Shown here: piece after piece, positions 35,401-44,272 of the stretch
How the letters are laid out: each line of letters starts with the position of its first letter
Numbering within the stretch: the stretch's first letter is position 1
From: Verrucomicrobiia bacterium
Lineage (GTDB): Bacteria > Verrucomicrobiota > Verrucomicrobiia > Limisphaerales > UBA9464
Direction of reading: 5' to 3'
Assembly (NCBI GenBank): GCA_019634635.1
Contig: JAHCBB010000004.1
Location: 124,001-188,000, forward strand
DNA: 64,000 bases
Translations under genes and position numbers: made by a program
Notes under the pieces: generated by a model
The model's input: the letters and a program-made list of their open reading frames with translations, nothing else
What the model was told of the DNA's origin: nothing
Databases searched by the model: none

Positions 35401-36830
35401 CCATCGGGCAGATCCCGTTGAACAGCACCCTGTGGCGCGACCTGATCACCCCGGGCGGCGGGGGGGTGGTGCCGGCAAAGGACTACTCCATTGATGGCCT
35501 GAATTATTTCCTCTACGGGATCCTGCCGCCCGGGGGGCAGAATCAGACCCGGCTGGAGACGGATTTCGGTTCCAAGCTCCAGGTGCAGGTGGGATTCAAC
35601 CCATCGCCCCGGATTTTCCTGACCGACCGGCGGATGGCCAACGATCCGCTCGTGCATTACACGAAGGAGGATTTGTTTCCAGGATATGCGCTGCTGACCG
35701 AGGCGGAGTATGTGGAGATTCCGGACGAGTTTTTCGGCTGGGTGCGTGGATCGGACCGGGGGATCCAGTTGACCACCAACACCATCGCATTTGATGTGGG
35801 GCGGCAGCGGAAGTTTGTGTCCGCGTACGCACCCTGGGGAACGAATGCCAACTTCACTGGAATTCGTGCGCCCAGCGACCCGTTTTCCGGGGCGGCCTAC
35901 AACTACGCGTACAAGGACCCCCAGATCCAGTCCTCCGATGCGTGGCGTTTTCCCGTAAGTACCAACGCGCAGTTTCGATACGCAGGTGTTGGCGAACTGG
36001 GACGGGTTCATCGGGGGACCCCCTGGCAGACGCTCTACCTCAAGTCGCGGCCGGCTCCGGAGAAGCCGGGCAACGAGCCATCGGCCTACACCCGGTATGG
36101 GGCCGGTGAGGTGACGTGGGCCGGTTGGGCGGGCAACCGCCGCACCGTCCCCACCAACGACTGGAAGTTTGTGGACCTCTTCACCACGGCGCTCAGCGAA
36201 ACTGCCGCCCGGGGTCAGATGGGGGTCAACCAGACCAACCTGGCGGCGTGGTCCGCGGTGCTCACCGGTGTTCCCGTGCTGCAGAACACCGATCCTGCGC
36301 CCGCCAACGACCCGAGGCCCCACTTTCTCGACCCGTACTCGGGTGAGGTGCGTGCCGTGCTGGCCGGCTATGTGGATGCCTCCGGCGAGCCGGTTCCCGG
36401 GCTCCTGGACATGCTTCAGGCGCGCGATCCCCAGAACGGGGATGTGCTGATCAATCCCGGTGGCGTTTTCCAGAATGTTGGCTCCATTTTGCAGGTGCCC
36501 ACGCTGTCGGATCGCGCCCCGTTTCTTCGCGGCAATTTGAACTGGCCGCTCGTTCGCAATGTCACCGATGAAGTGCTGGAACGACTGCCCCAGCAGATCC
36601 TCTCGTTGCTGCGGACCGATGATCCGCGGTTCGTGATCTATTCCTACGGGCAGACCCTCAAGCCGGCGCCGAACGCCGTGAATTTGCGGCCGGGACCGCT
36701 CTACGGAATGACCACCAACTACACCATCACCGGGGAGTACGTCACCAAGACGGTGATGCGCCTGGATGGCGATCCACGCCGCCTGGAGCCGGTGATCGAA
36801 AGCCAGCGTGTGGTGTTTTCGAACCCCTAG
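32484..36830 (+). CDS. Giant GspK/PilX-like protein
   Basis: 1448 residues. The N-terminus RRGIALVITLLMLSVVTITA, then YVAEAGLNHAQARLASRM, is the GspK/PilX pattern of the atypical minor pseudopilin that caps the filament; GspK is normally 300-350 residues, so this is about four times longer. The remainder is an exported, Asn/Thr/Pro-rich beta-type sequence without recognised domains, though segments recur with similar flavour (FRFYLDLNRNGQFETNGLQI, TFYRLLGQLGTDSG). GspK usually lacks Glu5, and this leader has none. Follows the GspJ-like gene with a 4-nt overlap and precedes the subtilase by 24 bp. The large C-terminus could present an adhesin-like tip (inference). Confidence 0.7.
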   Translation: MTFPSPHDATPPAARRGIALVITLLMLSVVTITAVAFLAVSRRERDSVTTFAEQVDARYVAEAGLNHAQARLASRMSALTNRAAHGGFMVSTNFINPFFRFGFSFADTRNFRALTNVAYARADGSPLFDLSTDNGRAAYARMLGNLYYDPRPPVFVQTNRNPQVFPRSPWDFRFYLDLNRNGQFETNGLQIQRDAFGRTNGLQLEWMWGDPEWIGLLQHPDVPHSGTNPFVGRFAYVVVPADRTLDINHLGNDAKRLNLAAPLPPATLNPPLLPSGFLRNQGVGTWEINPAGFFAALNTNIWLATVNDYVYRTNLNAPSIGLAFSDAERLWRFRQDGFVPMSAVASSGVASGRPDTARINDLFRRDFVDGYSDGPLVLTLEDIRGRLDDNDVAARPWPGSDLTNHVVELNDLFQPRLGIAHRVTGQYTNNSGIRQTSLLSSYDSHTFYRLLGQLGTDSGDARVETGLHPAYSDVAEAAAARPRRPSVNPYGFYRRPRLHLNYAPDVPGDLSLSSANISSFRPWEPAEWFTNAAHRILLSEFTNGLPFLPPGLQNMVPGLAVHGPTVVNSASGPVATNHVYDAQVHRLLQVAANIYDAANNRFVGSGADRVALPSVYRPVFYRDVRTPNLLRLHGFQEILGGTPDFLLRRDWITADQAINRLSVSRPESDQTSLADFNVYGMPWVVGAKEGLPNFNQALWQTVVQPTRRLKVRRPNQTARMASPQSDLPFAGSNGSGFSTEYQFLINLTNLVGFEAWNSYARPFNREVRIFATNVLDFALTDETSGGASVLLMRRREMLSTNMVVPRGWAPRAYVAPGLVRDAASAQFLQFPPGLASFAGPIPGGFAVGTSFIYDPFRRLALPPSRTNEGWVEVSQANQRFLTPVISAYVTNRFLFAITDVQTGRLLDFVTQESVMIRTNLLSTLGLDSDGQSRPFFANLAGGTATTTMPSFWRTNLLAGGNRTIGLENQMRASIGQIPLNSTLWRDLITPGGGGVVPAKDYSIDGLNYFLYGILPPGGQNQTRLETDFGSKLQVQVGFNPSPRIFLTDRRMANDPLVHYTKEDLFPGYALLTEAEYVEIPDEFFGWVRGSDRGIQLTTNTIAFDVGRQRKFVSAYAPWGTNANFTGIRAPSDPFSGAAYNYAYKDPQIQSSDAWRFPVSTNAQFRYAGVGELGRVHRGTPWQTLYLKSRPAPEKPGNEPSAYTRYGAGEVTWAGWAGNRRTVPTNDWKFVDLFTTALSETAARGQMGVNQTNLAAWSAVLTGVPVLQNTDPAPANDPRPHFLDPYSGEVRAVLAGYVDASGEPVPGLLDMLQARDPQNGDVLINPGGVFQNVGSILQVPTLSDRAPFLRGNLNWPLVRNVTDEVLERLPQQILSLLRTDDPRFVIYSYGQTLKPAPNAVNLRPGPLYGMTTNYTITGEYVTKTVMRLDGDPRRLEPVIESQRVVFSNP

Positions 36831-36854
36831 CCGCCGCCCCAGTCCCCGCCTTCC

Positions 36855-39800
36855 ATGCGCCTTTCCCGCCGTGATCAACTGGCCCTCCTGATCTTCGCGA
36901 TTGTCTGCGCCATCCTGGGCTGGCGCGTCCATGATCGTGGTTTGTTGCGAGACGACCGCGTGCCGCGTGCGGCAGGGACGGCGTCGCCGTCGCCGGAGTC
37001 CCACGCCCCGCGGGGAGAGGTGCCCCGGATGGCCACCGTTCCCCCCGCCCCACCGGTTCCCAAATGGCTGCCCATCCACAGTCTGCCGCCGGGCGGGGTT
37101 CCGCGGCATGAGGACTCCCAGGTCACGAACCGGCTTCGGAATACGGCGGCGCCGCTGGAGCAGCTCATGGCCAGCGACCGGGCCATCCTTCTGCGAAATG
37201 CGCTGGTGGATACCGCGACCGGGGAGCCCCTCGAAATTCCGGCGGCACTGCGCTCCACAAGGCCTGCCGAAGCGTGGATCCTCCAGTCCGCCGGCCCGAT
37301 CACCCCGGCCTTCCGGTCCGCGATCACTGCGGCCGGGGGGACGATCGTCTCCTACGTGCCGAACAACGCCCTGTTGGTGCGGGCGTCCTCGGACGTCGCG
37401 GACCGGCTGGCCGTCGCGCCGGACACCGCCGCGATGCTTCCACTGGAGCCCTACTTCAAACTGACACCCCGGCTGTTGGATCACGCCCTCCGCGGAGAAC
37501 CGCTTCCGGAAGGGCAGCAACTCATGCTCACCATCCCCGAGGCCGGCCGGGAACTTCCGGAGCTGACCGCAATGGGGATTCGAGAGGTGGCCCGCCAGCG
37601 CGGACCCTTTGGCACCCTGGTTCTGGTGGAGGCGCCCGCAGATGCGCTCGTGGCGGTGGCGGCCCTTCCAATGGTGCACCGCGTCGAGCCCCGAAGGTCG
37701 GTGCGCCTGGCCAACGATGTCACCGCGTTTGCTCTCGGCTCCACCACGGTGCCGGAAAACACCGATTCCTTCGATGGCCTCGATGGCAACCGGGTGCTGG
37801 TCAATGTAAACGACTCGGGTGTGGATGCCAGCCAGCCGGATCTGATGGACCGGGTGTACACCATTCCGAACGAGCCCCAGATCCTCACGGATCCCAGCGG
37901 TCATGGCACCCATGTTGCCGGGATCATTGCCGGCAGTGGCACGCAGTCCGGGACCATCAATCAGCCGCCGGACGGCCCGCCGTCCGGGTCGCTCACCAAT
38001 GCGAATTTCAAGGGCAAGGCGCCAAGCGCCTCGCTGTTTGTGCTGCCGGTGGACCTGCTGTTTGGTCCGGCATCCGGGGACGCCTTCCTCCAGGAGACCG
38101 CCGCGCAGGCCCCGGAACGGTTCAACACCCGCGAGGATGTCCTGATTTCGAACAACTCCTGGGGATACGCGGGATTTGATGAGTATGAGTACTCGACCCA
38201 CTCGGCGAGCTATGATGCGGCTGTGCGGGATGCGCTCCCCCTGGAGCCTGGCGACCAGCCGATTCTCTACGTCTTCGCCGCGGGCAACGATGGCTTTGGC
38301 GGAAACAACGGTGCCGGCGGAGCTCCCGACACCATCGTTTCGCCCGGCAACGGCAAGAACGTGGTCACGGTGGGCGCCCTGGAAAGTCCCCGCGCGTTCA
38401 CCAACGCCATCGTGTACAACACGAATGCGGAGCCCGTGCAGATCGGGGGATTGGTGATCCAGCCGGGCTGGCAGACCAATCCGGGGCCGTTCTTCACGAA
38501 CCAGGCGCTGCTGCCCCTCAGCGATACCGACTGGCAGGTCGCCTTCTATTCCAGTCGCGGCAATGTCGGCATCGGCATTGAGGGACCCAACGGGCGGTAC
38601 AAGCCCGACGTCGTCGCCCCGGGCAGTTTCATCATCTCAACCCGGTCGCTGCAATGGACGCCGGAGCCGCTGCCCCCCCGCGATTCCCCCTTCTTCCCCG
38701 ATGCGGTGCTGTATGACGAGATCAACCTCCAGACGCTCCCGGACTACCGTTATGAGCTGGGCACCAGCATGGCGACCCCGGCCGTGTCGGGGTTGCTGGC
38801 GCAGTTGCAGCAATATTTCGAACAGCGGGTCAACTTGTTCCCGTCCCCGGCGGCCTACAAGGCGCTTCTGATCAATTCCGCCCGGCCGACGAGCCCCAGC
38901 TATGTCCCGACCGAGGAGACCTTCATCAATTATGCCGGCTGGGGCCGTCCGAACCTCCAGCGCGCCCTGGGCCGCGGATTCAAGGCGTCCATCGGCGGGA
39001 GCGAGGTGGATGTCATCGGGGTGGACTTCGCTTCCGGCCTGGCGACCGGCGAGTCGGTGGACCTGCAGCTGAGAATTGCCGCGCCCGAGGCGCTGGATCT
39101 GCCCCTGCGCATGGCGCTGGTGTGGACCGATCCGCCCGGGGATCCGTTGGCGGGCCCCAAGCTGGTCAATGACCTGAACCTGATCGTCTCCAACACGTTT
39201 ACCGGCGAGATTTACTGGGGGAATGATTTCGATCCCGAGACCGGGTTCTCCAGGGCCCATCCCACCAACGACATTGTGGAGAACGGCGTGGCGACGCTCG
39301 ACCGGATCAACAATGTCGAGCGGCTCATCCTGCCGCCGCCCCTGGCATCCAACTATGTGGTCACCGTGGTGGGCCATCGGGTGAACGTGAATGCCCGCAG
39401 GGATTCGCCCACGAACATCGTCCAGGACTTTGCGCTGGCGTTTTCCTCGGACCTGGATCCGTTAAGCACCAACTCGATCGGCGTCCTTGAGGCGCCCCCG
39501 GCCTTCAATCCGATCGCGCTGGAGTTTGTGCGGCCTCCGGTGGGGTCGGTCTCGAATGGTCTGCCGCTGCTCAACCAGCGGGCCGGTGCAAACTCGCCCC
39601 TCGTTGAGGGCACGAATGGCTGGTTCAAACAGTGGCGTTTCTACACGTTCACGAACGGCTTTGCGCCCACGGAGTTCCCGGGGCAGACGAACTTCAACGG
39701 CAGCAATGTGGTTTTTCTGACGTTTCCGGTGGGGAACCTTTCCCGCGCGAGGACCAACGGTCCCGACGTGGATCTCTACGTTTCCCGCGATCCGCGCCTG

Positions 39801-42800
39801 CTGGATCTCAATCCCGAGGCGGTTGCGGCGGCGGACAAGTCCACGACGCGGGGCGGCAATGAGCTGCTGTTCTATCTCAATCAGCCGGTGAGCGATGACA
39901 ATGTGTTTTACGTCGGGGTGAAGTCCGAGGACCACCAGGCCGGGGAGTATGGGTTCATCGGCATCAGTACGGATGAACCCCTCTTCGCCACTGATGGCTC
40001 CGGCCTCCAGCCGTTCACGATCCCGCTTGGGAATGCCATTCCGGACGGCACCCCGGCGGAGCCCGGAGTGCAGACCTACCTGGCCATCAGCATCGTTCCC
40101 GACCCGATTCGGTTACTCACCGTGTCCACGACCAAGACCCATGAGAATTTTCCGGACCTGCTGAGCGAACTCAATTACAATGGCCAGGGTGTGGTCCTTC
40201 AGAATCATACGCCGCTCAACGGACTTGACGGCGGGGTTCGGGTGGTCACCACCTATGACGATTCGGGCTCGGGGCAACCGGGAGTGATCCCGTCGGATGG
40301 TCCGGGTTCGCTGATCAACTTTCTCGGCTATTCGGGTGCCGGCGTCTGGTTTCTCAACACCGTGGACAACACCCTCGGCAACACGGGAAGCGTTGACAAC
40401 TTCACACTGACGGTCATTCCCAACGATTTCGGGAACACCTTTGTCGAGCGATGCGTCAATGGTGGCGCGATCAGCCTTGAGGTGATCCTCATTCCGCCGG
40501 AGGCCAGCCGGCTGACCATCACCATCCGGAACATTGATCCGGCCGTCCCCCTGGAAGTGTTCATTCGCCGGGATGAATTCCCGGACATTCTGGACCCGCT
40601 CAACAATGACAAGTATGCCCAGATCCCGGCCACGGGTGGCAGCATCTCCATGGGCATCCGGGATGTCCCCCCGCTCCAGGCGGGCCGCTATTTCATCGCC
40701 GTGTACAACCCGGCGCTCTTCCGGGTGTGCTATGAAATCCGCGCCGAGATTGAACGCGCGCTGGACTCCACGTTCACCCGGACGTTTGAGACCCAGGATC
40801 TGGGGATCATTCCCGATTCGGCCCGGCGGTATGCGACCCTCCTCGTGGACGATGCCCGGCCGGTGTCGGCGATGGATGTCGGGTTGAGGATTGACCATCC
40901 GCGCGTCTCCGACCTTTCGGTCCGGCTGCAGAATCCCCGGGGCTACAGTGCGGTGGTGTTCGAGGATCGGGGAGGCTACACGCCGGAGGGCCTGGGGACG
41001 ACGGTCGTCTCCACCAATCTCCGGTATCAACACGTCGCGTTGAGCTTTGAACCGGCCAGCCGGAGGGCGGCGCTGTATGTCAACGGGATGGTGGTGGCGG
41101 AGCAGAACCTTCCGCCCGGGTTCCTGCCGGTGACCAGCAACCAATTCCTTTTCGCGCTGGATCCGCGATTCCAGTTCCGGAGCCAGCAGGTTCAGCTGGA
41201 TGACTTCGGGGTCTGGCGGCGTGCCCTGCGCCCCCAGGAAATTCGCGACATCTACTTCAACGGACTCAACGGCGAGGCCAAGCAGCGGGCCGACCGCAAC
41301 AACGGGTTGTTCGCCCTCTGGCCGTTCAATGGCAATGGCGACGATGTGCTGGGAGCCAACCGCGCTGGCCTGACGCACCAGGTCCGCGCCGTGCCAGGGG
41401 CGTTCCCCGGCGAGGAGGGACTGCTGTTCCCGAGCCCGGGCTTTGGCATCGTGACCAACGCCCTGGTCCTGCCTCGTCCCGGCGAGTTCACCATCGAGGG
41501 TTGGGTGTCCATTCCGCCACCCGCAACGAACGCGGTGATTGCCGGGTGGTGGGGCGATTCGAGCCGGGGATTCTTCGGACCCGGCCTGGTGTCGGATGCC
41601 AGTGCCGGTCGCGGGTCCGTCACGGGAGTGCTTACCGATTCCCAGGGCAATCAGATCCTGATCACGTCGCGACCCGGGCAACTGGATTCGGGTGTGGGGG
41701 TCACCAACACCCTGTTCGCCACCTTCAGCGAGAACACCAACCGGGCCTTTGAGAAGATCAAGTTTGTGCGGCCTCCGTTTGCGGGCCAGGTGACCGGGGA
41801 GCAGTTGCTGTTGGTGGATGATTTTGAGGCGGTGCGCCCCGGAACCTATGTCGCCGGCGATGGATTTGGCACCGCTTGGAAGGTCCTCAGCAATTCCGTG
41901 GCAATCGTCGAGGACAGCACGGTCGCCTTCCGGGGACTGAACTACCTGGCCGTGTCGAACGGGGTGGTCCGCCGCAGCTTCGAGGCGGTGACGGGCGAAC
42001 GCTACCGGATCACCTTCATGGCCCGGCTTGATCCCGGGGAGACCAATGTCATGGCCCCCACGGTGTTTCTTGATGGCGTGGCCGTGACACCCCCGCCGGT
42101 GGAGGCGGTGCCCGGATTCTGGACGACGAACACCTTTGAGATCCGCGCGACGCGCCCGACGGTGGACCTCGAGTTCAGCGGGATGTCCACTCCGGACGGA
42201 TCCCCGGGGCTCCTGCTCGACGATGTGGCCTTTCTCCAGACCCGGGGCAGCCTCACCTACCTTCCCGAGGAGCCGATGGAATCGCTGCTCGGGGCGGGGC
42301 AGGGGACCTGGGTCCTCGAATTGAACGACAATCGCACCCCGTTTTTCGGCGATCTGCTCGGGTGGCAGCTCACCTTGACGTTCGCGCCCACCAGCGCCCC
42401 GGCGATCCGCCTGACCAACGGCGTCCCCTTTTCGACCAACGTGGCCTCAGGCGAACCCCGCTATTTTTACATTGATGTTCCTCTGGAGGCCTCGACTGCG
42501 ACCAACCTGCTCCAGAGTGTCGGCGGCGGTGCGCTGGGGCTCTGGTACAACCCCCTGGGAATTCCCGGAGAGGGCACTCTGCCGGAGGACGCACCGCTCA
42601 TCCTCCCGACCACGGGCACCAATTTCCTGTTCTCCGTCCTCAACACCAACCTGCCCCCGCTGCTGGTTCCCGGACAGCGCTACTATCTGTCGGTGGAGAA
42701 TCTGGACCTCGCGGGTCTGAGTCCGTTCACCATTCAAGTGGATCTCGGGGTGCCGATCATCCCGTTGACCAACGCGATTCCGTATCAGGCCACCAATCAG

Positions 42801-44078
42801 AACAACGGCCTCCTGGACTACTATTCCTTCGACGTCTCCCCGGATGCCGTGGGGGTGACCTTTGTGCTGACCAATCATACGACCGACCTGAACCTGGTTG
42901 TCCGGCGGGCGCCGCAACTGCCGACCCGCACCCAGTTCGACTACGCCTCCACCAACGCCGGAGTGGAGGCCGAGGTCGTCCGCATTGACGTGGCCAGCCA
43001 GCCGGTCCCACTGACGCCGGGGACCTGGTATCTCGCTGTTTACTCGGCCGATCCCGGGCCGCCGCCACTGCTGCCAATCCCCTACACCATCCTGGCAATC
43101 GAGTCGGCGGGCAGCGTGATCCGTCTGGACAATGGGGTGCCGCTGGAGGCCACGTTGTCCGCTCCAGACGAGGTCGGCTACTTCTTCCTCGACATCCTGG
43201 AGGAGCCCGCTGTGGCGTCGTTCGTGGTCACCAACATGACCGCGGACGTGAACCTGTATCTGCGGCGCGGGCTCCCGCTGCCATCGCCGGAAAACTACGC
43301 GTATGCCAGCGAGAATCCCGGCCTTGACCCGGAGGTGATTGTGCTGACCCCGGGAAGCCAGCCGGTGCGGCTTGACACCGGACGCTGGTTCCTTGCGGTC
43401 ATGCCGGTTGCCGGGGTGCCGGTGACCTTCACCGTGATCGGCACCTATGTGCCGGCGGGAGTGACGATCATCGCCCTCAACGACGATGATCCGTTTGAAT
43501 TCCTCGGGCTCGTCTCCGGGAACCCGGCCTATTTCAGCTTCGAGTCGCCGCCGGATGTCGGAGCGCTTTTGTTCGAGACCTACGGGCTCAGCGGGCCGGC
43601 CACCCTGCGGGCGTCAAAAGGGGTCCTCCCTTCCTTCGCCGCGGCGGACAACATCTTCTCCTCACCGCAGCCGGGAACCCTCGGCGAGCGGGTGGTGGTG
43701 CGGACGAATCTCGTTCCCGATCTCGCGGGGCTCTGGTTCCTGGAAGTGGTGACGGATTCGGTGGCCCCGGTGGACTTTACGGTGCGGGTTGCCACCCAGC
43801 AGGATGGGCTGCTCCTGAGCGGGGCTCCGTTTCAATGGACCCTGGTGGACATTGTTCCGCCCCTGCTGATCTTCGACACCGTGCCGGGAGAGCTCTACAG
43901 GATCACCTACGCGGACGAACTCACGACCCCGTTCGACCTTTGGATCCCGGTGCAGGATCCTCCCGGTTCCGGGACGACCGTGATCCGCGCAACCGGGGAC
44001 ACGCTCACCGTGGAGCTCCCGGAGGCCAGTGACGATTTGGAACAGCGGTATTTCCGAATTGACCAATTGCCCCAGTAG
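36855..44078 (+). CDS. Giant S8 subtilase with P-domain, LamG and PPC-like modules
   Basis: 2407 residues from ATG 36855 with an N-terminal membrane anchor or signal (LALLIFAIVCAILGWRVH). The peptidase S8 catalytic residues are complete: Asp320 (VNVNDSGVD), His350 (GHGTHVAGIIAG) and Ser638 (GTSMATPAVSG). After the protease come beta modules, then from about 1310 the start of a proprotein-convertase P-domain (LRIDHPRVSDLSVRLQNPRG), a LamG-like region (YQHVALSFEPASRRAALYVN, later WRRALRPQEIRDIYFNG), a carbohydrate-binding-like module (~1655-1790) and what looks like the end of the P-domain (LPEEPMESLLGAGQGTWVLE). The C-terminal third has pre-peptidase-C-like repeats (PYQATNQNNGLLDYYSFDV, VGYFFLDILEEP). 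Likely secreted or surface-held; its place after the prepilin genes makes it a candidate filament or secretion substrate. Confidence 0.85.
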   Translation: MRLSRRDQLALLIFAIVCAILGWRVHDRGLLRDDRVPRAAGTASPSPESHAPRGEVPRMATVPPAPPVPKWLPIHSLPPGGVPRHEDSQVTNRLRNTAAPLEQLMASDRAILLRNALVDTATGEPLEIPAALRSTRPAEAWILQSAGPITPAFRSAITAAGGTIVSYVPNNALLVRASSDVADRLAVAPDTAAMLPLEPYFKLTPRLLDHALRGEPLPEGQQLMLTIPEAGRELPELTAMGIREVARQRGPFGTLVLVEAPADALVAVAALPMVHRVEPRRSVRLANDVTAFALGSTTVPENTDSFDGLDGNRVLVNVNDSGVDASQPDLMDRVYTIPNEPQILTDPSGHGTHVAGIIAGSGTQSGTINQPPDGPPSGSLTNANFKGKAPSASLFVLPVDLLFGPASGDAFLQETAAQAPERFNTREDVLISNNSWGYAGFDEYEYSTHSASYDAAVRDALPLEPGDQPILYVFAAGNDGFGGNNGAGGAPDTIVSPGNGKNVVTVGALESPRAFTNAIVYNTNAEPVQIGGLVIQPGWQTNPGPFFTNQALLPLSDTDWQVAFYSSRGNVGIGIEGPNGRYKPDVVAPGSFIISTRSLQWTPEPLPPRDSPFFPDAVLYDEINLQTLPDYRYELGTSMATPAVSGLLAQLQQYFEQRVNLFPSPAAYKALLINSARPTSPSYVPTEETFINYAGWGRPNLQRALGRGFKASIGGSEVDVIGVDFASGLATGESVDLQLRIAAPEALDLPLRMALVWTDPPGDPLAGPKLVNDLNLIVSNTFTGEIYWGNDFDPETGFSRAHPTNDIVENGVATLDRINNVERLILPPPLASNYVVTVVGHRVNVNARRDSPTNIVQDFALAFSSDLDPLSTNSIGVLEAPPAFNPIALEFVRPPVGSVSNGLPLLNQRAGANSPLVEGTNGWFKQWRFYTFTNGFAPTEFPGQTNFNGSNVVFLTFPVGNLSRARTNGPDVDLYVSRDPRLLDLNPEAVAAADKSTTRGGNELLFYLNQPVSDDNVFYVGVKSEDHQAGEYGFIGISTDEPLFATDGSGLQPFTIPLGNAIPDGTPAEPGVQTYLAISIVPDPIRLLTVSTTKTHENFPDLLSELNYNGQGVVLQNHTPLNGLDGGVRVVTTYDDSGSGQPGVIPSDGPGSLINFLGYSGAGVWFLNTVDNTLGNTGSVDNFTLTVIPNDFGNTFVERCVNGGAISLEVILIPPEASRLTITIRNIDPAVPLEVFIRRDEFPDILDPLNNDKYAQIPATGGSISMGIRDVPPLQAGRYFIAVYNPALFRVCYEIRAEIERALDSTFTRTFETQDLGIIPDSARRYATLLVDDARPVSAMDVGLRIDHPRVSDLSVRLQNPRGYSAVVFEDRGGYTPEGLGTTVVSTNLRYQHVALSFEPASRRAALYVNGMVVAEQNLPPGFLPVTSNQFLFALDPRFQFRSQQVQLDDFGVWRRALRPQEIRDIYFNGLNGEAKQRADRNNGLFALWPFNGNGDDVLGANRAGLTHQVRAVPGAFPGEEGLLFPSPGFGIVTNALVLPRPGEFTIEGWVSIPPPATNAVIAGWWGDSSRGFFGPGLVSDASAGRGSVTGVLTDSQGNQILITSRPGQLDSGVGVTNTLFATFSENTNRAFEKIKFVRPPFAGQVTGEQLLLVDDFEAVRPGTYVAGDGFGTAWKVLSNSVAIVEDSTVAFRGLNYLAVSNGVVRRSFEAVTGERYRITFMARLDPGETNVMAPTVFLDGVAVTPPPVEAVPGFWTTNTFEIRATRPTVDLEFSGMSTPDGSPGLLLDDVAFLQTRGSLTYLPEEPMESLLGAGQGTWVLELNDNRTPFFGDLLGWQLTLTFAPTSAPAIRLTNGVPFSTNVASGEPRYFYIDVPLEASTATNLLQSVGGGALGLWYNPLGIPGEGTLPEDAPLILPTTGTNFLFSVLNTNLPPLLVPGQRYYLSVENLDLAGLSPFTIQVDLGVPIIPLTNAIPYQATNQNNGLLDYYSFDVSPDAVGVTFVLTNHTTDLNLVVRRAPQLPTRTQFDYASTNAGVEAEVVRIDVASQPVPLTPGTWYLAVYSADPGPPPLLPIPYTILAIESAGSVIRLDNGVPLEATLSAPDEVGYFFLDILEEPAVASFVVTNMTADVNLYLRRGLPLPSPENYAYASENPGLDPEVIVLTPGSQPVRLDTGRWFLAVMPVAGVPVTFTVIGTYVPAGVTIIALNDDDPFEFLGLVSGNPAYFSFESPPDVGALLFETYGLSGPATLRASKGVLPSFAAADNIFSSPQPGTLGERVVVRTNLVPDLAGLWFLEVVTDSVAPVDFTVRVATQQDGLLLSGAPFQWTLVDIVPPLLIFDTVPGELYRITYADELTTPFDLWIPVQDPPGSGTTVIRATGDTLTVELPEASDDLEQRYFRIDQLPQ

Positions 44079-44272
44079 GTGGCGGGTTTTGCGATCCGCC
44101 GGGACACGGCGTCGTTCGAGGAAGCGACTCTGGCTGCCCATTGTGACCATTCGGACGCTTGAATACTGGGCGCATCTCTCCCCGTTTCGAGGTGACCTGC
44201 TTGAACGCTCCCGTTTGCCGCTGCGGGGACCGTTTGAGCGGCCCAGCCATCGAACTGTTTCTGACCCAGGTC
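44079..44272. other. Gap between subtilase and sensor kinase
   Basis: 194 bp. It begins with a weak hairpin just after the subtilase stop (GGCGG at 44080-44084, CCGCC at 44095-44099) without a T-run. The kinase frame stays open back to 44159, but that part has no signal-peptide or propeller similarity. Confidence 0.3.

Noticed and set aside
34935..38201. Minus-strand frame of about 1088 codons over the GspK-like and subtilase genes
   Set aside because: Both strands of the sense genes have strong family matches; the antisense product has none.
44159..44272. Longer start for the sensor kinase
   Set aside because: The added residues do not form a signal peptide and interrupt the one that begins near 44273.
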